From Chromobacterium haemolyticum (GTDB taxonomy: Bacteria; Pseudomonadota; Gammaproteobacteria; Burkholderiales; Chromobacteriaceae), in the NCBI RefSeq assembly GCF_002081825.1, contig NZ_MUKU01000015.1, positions 1 through 64,000 of the forward strand: DNA of 64,000 bases. The letters are read 5' to 3'. Positions within the stretch are counted from its first letter, which is position 1. Each line of letters starts with the position of its first letter. Shown one piece after another: positions 56,301 through 64,000 of the stretch. The translations under genes and the position numbers were made by a program. Under the pieces are notes generated by a model, which was not told where the DNA came from, did not search any database, and saw nothing but the letters and a program-made list of their open reading frames with translations.

Positions 56301-57846
56301 GGTGGTGCTGACCAGCTTGTTGTCCGGCGACCCGGCGGACGATCTGGCCATTCTGGACGGCATCGGCCGCGTGGTCGATATGGCCAACCCGACGCCGCAG
56401 GTGTCCTTGCACGCGGTTCTCGGCCGTCGCGGCGATAGGCTGCTGGTGATGTGGGAGTTCGTCGCCCAGTTGTTCCCCGAGGGCATGATAGACGCGATGT
56501 TCGACGCCTTCCTCGGCGCGCTGGAAACGATGGCGACCGAAGCCGCTGCCCTTGAGCGGCCGACGGTGGCCCGGCTCGCGCCGCAGCAGGCGGCGCGGCG
56601 AGAGGCCGTCAACGCCACCGAGGCGGAGCGCGCGCCGCGCCGGCTGGAAACGCCCATCGTCCGGCAGGCGCGGACCGCGCCGGAGACCGTCGCGGTCAGG
56701 CAGGGCGCGGCGACGCTGAGCTACGGCGAGCTGCTGCGCCAGGCGGAGGACATCGCCGGCGCGCTGCGGCAAAACGGCGTGGCCCGCGGCGACGTGGTGG
56801 CGGCCATCGTCGCGCCGGGGCCGCGGGCGGTGGCGGCGCTGCTGGGCATCGTGATGGCGGGCGCGGTCTACCTGCCGATAGAACCGTCTTGGCCGGCCGC
56901 GCGCATCGAGGAGCTGCTCGGCGAAGCCGGCGCCCGCCACGCGGTGGTGAGCGAGGGCGGCTGGACGCTGCCGGTGCAAGCGTTGCGTCTTGATTTGCCT
57001 CTGCCGCGCGGCGACGCGGGTCCGGCCCCGGACCTTGAGGCCGGGGACGCGGCCTACGTGATTTTCACTTCCGGTTCTACTGGGCGGCCGAAGGGGGTGT
57101 TGATTGCGCACGAGGCCGCGGCGAACACGATAGACGACATCAACGAGCGTTTCGCCGTCGGCCCGGCGGATCGCACGCTGTGCGTGTCCTCGCTGGCTTT
57201 CGACTTATCGGTCTACGACATCTTCGGTCTGCTCGCGGTTGGCGGCGAGGTGGTTTTCCCCGAGCGGGCTCGGGACCCCGACGCGATGGCCCAGGCGCTC
57301 TGCGACGGCGGGGTCACCATCTGGAATTCCGTGCCGGCCGTGCTGGAACTGATGCTGGAAGTGTCCGCGCCGCGTTCGCCGCATCTGCGCCTGGCGCTGA
57401 TGAGCGGCGACTGGATCGCGCCCGGCCTGGCCGGGAGGCTGCGCGACGCGTTTCCGGCGTTGCAGCCCATCAGCCTGGGTGGGGCGACGGAGGTGTCGAT
57501 CTGGTCGGTGGTGCATCCGATCGCTCCCGAGGACGCGGCGCTGGCGTCGATTCCCTATGGCCGGCCGCTGTCCAACCAGCAATGCTTCGTGCGCGCGCCC
57601 GACGGTCGGGAGCGGCCGGACGGCGTGGTGGGCGAACTGCTGCTGGGCGGTCGCGGCCTCGCGCTCGCCTATCTGGGCAACGAGGCGGAAACCAAGCGTC
57701 GTTTCTTCATCGACGCCGAGGGCCGCAGGCTCTACCGCACCGGCGATCTTGCGCGCCGGCGAAGCCCGCCGCCGCCGCGCGGCGCGACGATTCGCTGGAG
57801 GCGACGATGCTGGCCGCCTTCGCCGAGGTGGTCGGCGTCGAGATAG
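53347..57846 (+). CDS. Hybrid NRPS loading protein: FAAL-ACP-Cy-A(Cys), truncated by a frameshift
   Basis: The 1499-residue reading frame starts at ATG 53347 (GGAGG 7 nt upstream). Domains: fatty acyl-AMP ligase (about 20-580; LLQYTSGSTRTPQGVV, SWLPYFHDMGL, LIIVGGRNFYSHDLED); acyl carrier protein with phosphopantetheine Ser605 (DLGLDSLSAARL); cyclisation domain (about 665-1090; LSEMQQAYWIG, PELPM, FTLNVTCNTR, IGDYTSNALLSL, MPVVLTSLL); adenylation domain from about 1105 (FTSGSTGRPKG). Specificity residues Asp1286, Leu1287, Tyr1290, Asn1327, Leu1351, Ser1353, Leu1377 and Ile1385 read DLYNLSLI, the cysteine code. After YRTGDLAR (1463-1470) the C-terminal subdomain with motifs A8-A10 and the catalytic Lys is missing; the frame continues as a short Arg/Pro-rich tail to a stop. 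In the Cy motif the first Asp is Ser791; Asp796 and Ser799 remain. Confidence 0.85.
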   Translation: MYSSSEVASRRKSAADKFGVHHAFPHREALSIARQLLWRAEASPDRLAYASADPVKNVALSYAALCERASGIAARLAQATETGDRVMLVYQEPLDFLPAFFGCCLAGVIPVPVAPRHGRDTMLAIAEDCGAVIALTAEARDALPGLRWMRTDETEGAAPFLRAADEGSPVLLQYTSGSTRTPQGVVVTQTGLWATIDDLDRGAMHDADSVMISWLPYFHDMGLVYGILTPLQCGFPAYLMAPEKFVAQPMSWLRAIEARRGTHTAAPNFAYALCADRAADLAPGTDLSSLRYALNGAEPVRCDTVRRFEAAFAPFGLKPSVVAPGYGLAEATLKVTAGRCGEGTRGVRFGRDALARGRVSPEADGVELAACGSSLIDTRVRIVDPETREPCAADVVGEIWVAGSTVADSYWRRPEESREIFGARLADDDGAWLRTGDLGFLYDGDLFVTSRLKDLIIVGGRNFYSHDLEDTVSACHPSIRMGRVFAAAVDGEEGEGVLIGAEVRGGCEEEDAREILSVIRAALAREHGVAPARVALLRRGSILRTSSGKTRRSATRDALLRGELSIVADDAADAADDAILAEISSFVPGAAAAPDARLIDLGLDSLSAARLASMARARHGVELSFATLFALSAEQLRREIAAAGAQFAGAAAPVSVRGYAAGEPFELSEMQQAYWIGQQGGVPLGSVSPHIRVDFEIDAARAPELGRRLASLVARHPSLRMTVGADGRGVFDALAYDPLLPPQDLRGLDAAEAAERLEATRASLAERDGPPVVAAVTRLTDSTAILHMRLSLLAGDLRSFLQLMAELAHGATGDVPAQLITPMTQAMPTGEQREACLRRVEAIVPAPELPMKMALADVAEPRFADRRRELPAALSAALAARAQGLGITLTSLCIAAFADTLRLWTAAHAFTLNVTCNTRAEQAGQAIGDYTSNALLSLSERHESFAAFAQEVQRQVWADLDAPWCSGVSILRELSRRNGAPVLMPVVLTSLLSGDPADDLAILDGIGRVVDMANPTPQVSLHAVLGRRGDRLLVMWEFVAQLFPEGMIDAMFDAFLGALETMATEAAALERPTVARLAPQQAARREAVNATEAERAPRRLETPIVRQARTAPETVAVRQGAATLSYGELLRQAEDIAGALRQNGVARGDVVAAIVAPGPRAVAALLGIVMAGAVYLPIEPSWPAARIEELLGEAGARHAVVSEGGWTLPVQALRLDLPLPRGDAGPAPDLEAGDAAYVIFTSGSTGRPKGVLIAHEAAANTIDDINERFAVGPADRTLCVSSLAFDLSVYDIFGLLAVGGEVVFPERARDPDAMAQALCDGGVTIWNSVPAVLELMLEVSAPRSPHLRLALMSGDWIAPGLAGRLRDAFPALQPISLGGATEVSIWSVVHPIAPEDAALASIPYGRPLSNQQCFVRAPDGRERPDGVVGELLLGGRGLALAYLGNEAETKRRFFIDAEGRRLYRTGDLARRRSPPPPRGATIRWRRRCWPPSPRWSASR

Positions 57847-58085
57847 ACCCGCAGCAGGGTTTCTTCGACGCGGGGGCCACGTCGATGCACGTGGTGCGGC
57901 TGCGCGCGCTGTTGGCGTCGCGCGGCGTCGCGGTTCCCCCGCTGGTCGATTTCTTTTCGCTAGCCACGATACGGGCGCTCGCCGAGCGCGCCGATTCGGG
58001 CGACGCGGACCTTTCCCCAATGATTGACGTCGACGGCGCGCGCGCCTATCGACAGCGCGTACGCGCACGCAAGGAGGCTTTGTAA
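57756..58085 (+). pseudogene. Out-of-frame peptidyl carrier domain, 3' remnant of the NRPS gene
   Basis: In a different frame from the A domain, the sequence encodes a complete carrier domain: SLEATMLAAFAEVVGVEI, then FFDAGATSMHVVRLRALL with the phosphopantetheine Ser codon at 57882, then VDFFSLATIRALAE, ending at TAA 58083-58085. It begins with a PAKPAAAARRDD linker of the kind that follows an A domain. No start codon or ribosome site is evident, so it is translated only if the frameshift near 57,760 is an error or is bypassed. It abuts the next PKS gene with a 1-bp overlap. Confidence 0.75.
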
Positions 58086-61000
58086 TGACTCATTCAACAC
58101 CCGTGGACGCCGTAGCGATCATCGGCGCCAGTTGCCGTTTGCCCGGCGTCAGCACCCTGGAACAGTTCTGGTCGATGATAGCCGACGGCCGGGTCGCGAT
58201 CGAACGCTTCGGCGCGGACGCGGCGCGCCGCGAGGGCGTGCCGGAGACGGTGCTGGCCCAGCCCGGCTTCGTCGGCGCCGGCGGTCCGCTGGACGGTGTC
58301 GACCAGTTTGACGCCGCCTATTTCGGCATTCCGCCGTCGCAGGCGGCGGCGATGGACCCGCAGCAGCGGATTTTCCTGGAATGCGTGCACGAGGCGCTGG
58401 AGCGCGCCGGTCACGGCGCGGCGCGCGGCGCGCGCGTCGGCGTCTGGGCCGGTTCGGCCAGCGTGGATTATCTCGTCGACCATGTGCGCGACCGGCTGGA
58501 CCGCGCGTCGCCCAACCGCTATCTGCAGCAATGGGTGGGCGTGGACAAGGACTATCTGGCCACCCAGGTTGCGTACCGGCTCGACTTCGGCGGCCCGGCC
58601 ATCAGCTTGCAGACCGCGTGTTCGACTTCGCTCGTCGCCGTGGTCCAGGCGATGCAGGGGCTGTTGAGCTTCCAATGCGATTTCGCGGTGGCGGGCGGGG
58701 TCAGCGTCGCTTTGCCGCAGCGGCAGGGATATGTGTACGAGGAGGGCAGCATCTTGTCCGCGAACGGTGCCTGCCGTCCGTTCACCACGGACAGCAGCGG
58801 CACGGTCTTCGGCAACGGCGCCGGCGTGGTGGTGCTGCGCCGCCTGGAGGACGCACTGGCCGACGGCGATCCCATCATGGCGGTGATTCGCGGCGGGGCG
58901 GTCAACAACGACGGCGCGGCCAAGGTGGGTTTCACCGCGCCCGGCGGGCGAGGACAGCAGGAGGTGATCCGCCAGGCGCTGGCGTTCAGCGAGGTGGACG
59001 GCGCGTCGATCGGCTATGTCGAGACGCACGGCACGGGCACGGCGATCGGAGACGAGGTCGAATTGGCGGCGCTGGGCGTGGCTTTGGGCGAGCGCTCCGG
59101 CGCGCGCTGCGCGCTAGGCACGCTGAAGGCGAACGTCGGGCATTTGAACGCGGCGGCGGGCGCTTGCGGGCTGATCAAGGCCGCGCTGGCGGTGGAGCAT
59201 GGGCGGATTCCGGCCGCCGTCGGCGCGGAGCGCGCGATAGACGCGTTGCGAGGCGACGCCGCGTTTTACCTGCCGACGGAAACCGCGCGCTGGGACGCGC
59301 CGCAGCGGCGCGCGGGGGTCAGCTCCTTCGGCATCGGCGGCACCAACGCCCACGTGATCATAGAAGCGGCGCCGCCGCGCGCGCCGCGCACGGCGGACGT
59401 CGTGCCGCTCTTGCTGTTGTCGGCGCGCGGCGAAGCCTTGCCCACGCTGTGCGCGGATTACGCGGACTTCCTCGACGGCCATCCCGAGCTGAGGATAGAG
59501 GACGTTTGCTTGACGGCGGCTCTGGGACGGCGTCATTGGGAGAAGCGCGCGGCGTTTCGCGCCGAATCCCGGGAAGCGCTGATACGCGCGCTGCGCGCCT
59601 TCGCCGCCGGCGAGCCGGATGCGGGCGTGATCGCGGCGGAAACGCCGGCGCGCGCGCCGGAAGTCAGCTTCGCCTTCGGCGGCGCGGGCGATCTGGACGC
59701 GGTGCTCGCCCGCGTGCAGCTGTGGCAAGCGAGCGGCGTCGTTCCGGCCAGTGTGTGCGCGACGGGCGACGGTGTGTTCGCCGCGGCTTTCGCGGCGGGT
59801 GCGCTGAGCCTTGATGATGCGCGGCAGCGCCGCGCGGAGCGCGTCGTCGCGCCGTCCTTGTTGTGGATCAGCGCGGCCTCGGGCCTGCCGCTGGACAGTG
59901 AGGAGGCGGTACGGGAAGAACTGGCGCGCGCGGGGATGGCGCTTAGCGCCGCCGACGCCGCCGAGGCGCTGGAGGCCGCCGGCGCGGAACGGGTGTTGGA
60001 CTTCGGCGACACGGCGTTGGGCACGGGCGCCGGCATGGCGTCGCTGGATCCTGCCTCTCCGGACGCGCTGGCGCGGCTGTGGACTGCGGGCGTGGCCTTG
60101 GATCTCGCGCAGCACTACCGCGACGGCAACCGGGTGGCGTTGCCGACTTATCCCTTCCAGCGCCAGCGTCACTGGATAGACCGCGCGCCGCGTTTCCTGG
60201 CGGCGGGCGCGAGGCCCTTCCTCGGACGGCGCACCGACGCGCCCGCCTTGGACGCGACCATCTTCGACGCGGAGTGGAGCGTGGCCGTCTTGCCCTTCCT
60301 GCAAGACCATGTGATCTACGACAAGGTGGTGGTGTCCGGCGCGGCGCTGGCGGTGATGATCGCCGACGGTGCGCGCGAGCTGACTGGATCGGACGCCTGC
60401 GTGCTGAGCGATTTGCGTTTCCCTGCCGCCTTGGTGATTCCGCCGGACGCGGCGCGCAAAGTCCAGTTGCAGCTGGTGCGCGACGGCGACGGCTTCGAAG
60501 CCACGGTCTTGACGCTGGAGTCCGCCGACGTCCACGCGACGGCCAGGGTGGACGCCGGCGAGGCGCCGGGCGCCGCGCCAGCGGAGCCGGTGCGCGGAGA
60601 AGCGATCTCCACCGAGCTGATGGATAGCTGGCTGCGCGCGCGCAGCGTGGTGATGGGGCCGACCTTCCGGCGCTTGTCGGACATCGTCGTCGGGGACGGC
60701 GACGCGTCTTGCGATATGCGGGCCGACGCCGACGACGCGGGTTGGTTGTTGCATCCCGGGATTCTGGATTCGGTGTTGCAGCTGGTGGCGGCCGCCGCGC
60801 GGCCCGAGGGCAGCAAGGCTTTTGTGCCGACGCGCATCGCGCGGCTGGCGCTGCACGGGCGGACCGGCGCCGGGATGCGCTGTCACGCGTCGGCCGAGCG
60901 GGGGCAGGCCAGTCTGTTAGACGCCGGCAAGGTGCTGCTCGAAATGACCGGTCTGGAGTCGCGCGAGGTGACCCGCAATGAATTGCTGCGCGTCGAACCG

Positions 61001-61561
61001 CTGCGCGAGGGCTATGCGGTGGAATGGCGCGACGCGGCGGGCGGGGACGCCGCCGCGCTGCCGCCGTCCATCGCCATCCTGAGCGGAGCGGGGGATACGG
61101 CGGCAGGGCTGGCGGCGATGCTGCGCGACGAAGGCAAGGAGGCCGTCGTGGTGGCGGCGGTGAACGATATTCCCTTCGACAAGGCGGGCCTGATCGTCGA
61201 TTGCCGCGGACTGGAGGCGCGCGGCGACGCGCCGGCACCGGCGGTTTACGCCGGGGCGCTGGAACTGTTCGCCACGGCCGCGCGGCGCGAGCGGCCTTGC
61301 CGCATCGCCTTGACGCTGGCGCCGGACGCGCCGGCCTCGGCGCCGCTGCAGGCGCTGTCGCGCGCGGTGGCGATGGAAACGCCACATCTGCAGACGCTGG
61401 CGCTGCACGCGGGCGACGCGCGGGCGATCCGCCGCGGCCTGGATTACTTCGAGCGCGAGACCGAAGTCGCGGTCAAGGGCGAGGCGGTCACCGCGCCGCG
61501 CTTCGAGGAACGCGCGCTGCCGCTTCGGGCCGATCTCGCGCTCTCGGCCGACGCCACTTGA
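58085..61561 (+). CDS. Type I PKS: KS, degenerate AT, DH, N-terminal half of KR; ends at a premature stop
   Basis: The frame encodes 1158 residues; AAGGAGG lies 7 nt before the ATG. The ketosynthase (about 8-430) has an intact Cys179-His315-His353 triad (TACSTS, ETHGTGT, KANVGHLN). The KS-to-DH interval is only about 280 residues. An AT remnant is recognisable by LWQASGVVPASV and AAAFAAGALSLDDA, but the GHSxG nucleophile motif reads Ala559-Thr560-Gly561 and flanking segments are lost; the post-AT linker LPTYPFQRQRHWI is intact. The dehydratase (about 708-980) has His742 (LQDHVIYDKVVVSG, where Gly and Pro of HxxxGxxxxP are changed) and Asp895 (LDSVLQ). A KR structural subdomain follows and stops at TGA 61559-61561, just before its nucleotide-binding LITGGLGELG. 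Confidence 0.85.
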   Translation: MTHSTPVDAVAIIGASCRLPGVSTLEQFWSMIADGRVAIERFGADAARREGVPETVLAQPGFVGAGGPLDGVDQFDAAYFGIPPSQAAAMDPQQRIFLECVHEALERAGHGAARGARVGVWAGSASVDYLVDHVRDRLDRASPNRYLQQWVGVDKDYLATQVAYRLDFGGPAISLQTACSTSLVAVVQAMQGLLSFQCDFAVAGGVSVALPQRQGYVYEEGSILSANGACRPFTTDSSGTVFGNGAGVVVLRRLEDALADGDPIMAVIRGGAVNNDGAAKVGFTAPGGRGQQEVIRQALAFSEVDGASIGYVETHGTGTAIGDEVELAALGVALGERSGARCALGTLKANVGHLNAAAGACGLIKAALAVEHGRIPAAVGAERAIDALRGDAAFYLPTETARWDAPQRRAGVSSFGIGGTNAHVIIEAAPPRAPRTADVVPLLLLSARGEALPTLCADYADFLDGHPELRIEDVCLTAALGRRHWEKRAAFRAESREALIRALRAFAAGEPDAGVIAAETPARAPEVSFAFGGAGDLDAVLARVQLWQASGVVPASVCATGDGVFAAAFAAGALSLDDARQRRAERVVAPSLLWISAASGLPLDSEEAVREELARAGMALSAADAAEALEAAGAERVLDFGDTALGTGAGMASLDPASPDALARLWTAGVALDLAQHYRDGNRVALPTYPFQRQRHWIDRAPRFLAAGARPFLGRRTDAPALDATIFDAEWSVAVLPFLQDHVIYDKVVVSGAALAVMIADGARELTGSDACVLSDLRFPAALVIPPDAARKVQLQLVRDGDGFEATVLTLESADVHATARVDAGEAPGAAPAEPVRGEAISTELMDSWLRARSVVMGPTFRRLSDIVVGDGDASCDMRADADDAGWLLHPGILDSVLQLVAAAARPEGSKAFVPTRIARLALHGRTGAGMRCHASAERGQASLLDAGKVLLEMTGLESREVTRNELLRVEPLREGYAVEWRDAAGGDAAALPPSIAILSGAGDTAAGLAAMLRDEGKEAVVVAAVNDIPFDKAGLIVDCRGLEARGDAPAPAVYAGALELFATAARRERPCRIALTLAPDAPASAPLQALSRAVAMETPHLQTLALHAGDARAIRRGLDYFERETEVAVKGEAVTAPRFEERALPLRADLALSADAT

Positions 61562-61637
61562 CTGATCACGGGGGGGCTGGGCGAACTCGGCCTGCGCGTC
61601 GCGGGCTGGCTGGCTGGCCGCGCTGCGCCGCGACGGC

Positions 61638-62674
61638 GTGGAGGTGAAGGTGTGGCAGGCGGATGTGGCGGTGGAGGCGGACGTCGACGCGTTGCTGGCC
61701 GAGATCGACGCGACCATGCCGCCGCTGCGCGGCATCTGCCATCTGGCGGGCGTGGTGGAGGACTGCCTGGTCGGCGACGTCACGCTGGCGTCGCTGGCCG
61801 CCACTCTGGCCGGCAAGGCCCGCGGCGCCTGGCTGCTGCATGAGCGCACCCTGGCTTACCCGCTGGAACACTTTGTGCTGTTCTCCTCCGCCGCCGCCGC
61901 CTTCGGCGCGCCGGGGCAATCCACCTATGCGATGGCGAACGCCTACCTCGACGCGCTGGCGGCGCGCCGCCGCGAGCAGGGGCTGCCCGCGCTGTCCATC
62001 GCCTGGGGACCGTGGCAGGACGTCGGCATGCTGGCCCGCTCCAGCGCCAACGCCAAGCGGCGTCTCGCGCAGCTGGGCATCGGCCAGATCGAGGCCGAAT
62101 GCGGCCGCGCCACTTTCGAGATCGCGCTGGGGGCGGATCTACCAGCCCATCTCGTGCTGCTGCCCATCGATTGGGGGCGCTTGATCGAACAATGGCCGCC
62201 GCATGTGCCGGCCAGCCGCTTCGCCGGCATCGCCACCGCGCAGCCGGGCGCGGGCTCCACTTCCTCGGTCAGCGAACTGCTGGCGTTGCCCGCGGACGAA
62301 CGGCGACACCGCTTGTTCCAACTGCTGGCGGAGGACGCGGCCTTGGTGACGGGCACGCCGCTGGCCTCGCTGGACCCCGAGCGCTCCTTGTTCGACTACG
62401 ACCTGGATTCCTTGCTGATCACCGATCTGCGCGTACTGCTGGAAAAGCGTTTCGGCCGCGCCATCCCGACCACGGTGATTTTCTCGAATCCGACCATAGC
62501 CGCGCTGGCGGACCATCTGACGCAGACGGTATTCGGCATGGCCGAGGCGGAGGCGACAGCCGCCGCGCCCGCCGCCGAGATCGACGCGCCGACGGACGCC
62601 GCTCCGCTGTCGCAGGAGGAGATCGTGGAAATGCTGTCCGCGAAACTGAATGAACTGAATAGAAAGGGCGCGCG

Positions 62675-62678
<4 letters not shown>
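61638..62678 (+). CDS. PKS fragment: C-terminal part of KR plus ACP
   Basis: A 346-codon frame that continues the preceding PKS after a stop and a frameshift. It resumes in the KR domain (VKVWQADVAVEADVDAL, GICHLAGVVEDCL) with the catalytic Ser/Tyr/Asn region VLFSSAAAAFGAPGQSTYAMANAYLDAL. An acyl carrier domain follows with Ser258 (FDYDLDSLLITDLRVLLEKRFG), then an Ala-rich linker and a short charged tail (VEMLSAKLNELNRKGAR) that looks like a C-terminal docking helix. The GTG at 61638 is only a formal start; no ribosome site is present. It overlaps the next gene by 4 bp (ATGA). Confidence 0.75.

Positions 62679-64000
<1,322 letters not shown>

Noticed and set aside
57745-57850. Programmed ribosomal frameshifting as the explanation for the A-domain break
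   Set aside because: There is no slippery heptamer with downstream structure, and a large part of the domain is physically missing, which a frameshift cannot restore.

Overview
The window is a GC-rich bacterial chromosome segment. Its gene content and order point to a betaproteobacterium of the Neisseriales, most likely Chromobacterium or a close relative: an RmpM-like OmpA protein, a glnA-DUF4124-ntrB-ntrC block, an assimilatory APS reductase with DUF934, scpA/GNAT/scpB and metE/metR. This is inferred from gene families; no rRNA or other definitive marker is present. I saw no tRNA, rRNA or CRISPR.

Bases 1-52,260 are mostly core genome. Left to right: ctpA-envC-gpmI (minus strand, cell envelope and glycolysis); an ArsR-type regulator; a tiny His/Lys-rich exported peptide; ubiC-ubiA; lrgA-lrgB and sixA; divergent metE/metR with a perfect MetR box; a periplasmic binding protein; ntrC, ntrB, a DUF4124 protein and glnA with a clear sigma-54 promoter and two NtrC sites; a rhodanese, aroE, mtgA, mgtE, prmC, a PAP2 phosphatase, slyD and roxA; an Ala/Pro lipoprotein; bamC-dapA; the ABC-F ATPase ybiT; a FabG-like reductase; cysB facing cysH-cysI-DUF934; an OmpA/RmpM protein; ribF-ileS-lspA-ispH; htpG; a PilZ-like protein; scpA-GNAT-scpB-rluB-NUDIX-greB; a zinc-ribbon protein; and a MarR regulator divergent from a PLP aminotransferase. 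Twelve intrinsic terminators are listed.

About 1.1 kb of AT-rich DNA with several dyads (52,260-53,346) leads into the accessory part: a hybrid NRPS-PKS locus that runs off the right edge. Its first protein is FAAL-ACP-Cy-A, and the A-domain specificity residues read DLYNLSLI, the classical cysteine code. This suggests a fatty acid extended by a cysteine-derived thiazoline. Next come a PKS with KS, a collapsed AT, DH, a broken KR and an ACP, and then another PKS that is still open at base 64,000. The assembly line carries visible lesions: the A domain lacks its whole C-terminal subdomain and ends in a frameshift, the Cy domain has lost the first Asp of DxxxxDxxS, the AT active site GHS reads ATG, and the KR has a stop codon plus a frameshifting deletion. 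The locus is either a decaying or unusual pathway, or an assembly with collapsed segments.

The other unexplained signal is a roughly 140-bp repeat family. Three diverged copies (3101-3240, 14515-14661, 23721-23863) each begin within 2 nt of the stop codon of an unrelated gene (gpmI, ntrB, PAP2), all in the same orientation relative to that gene. It looks like a transcribed 3' element.
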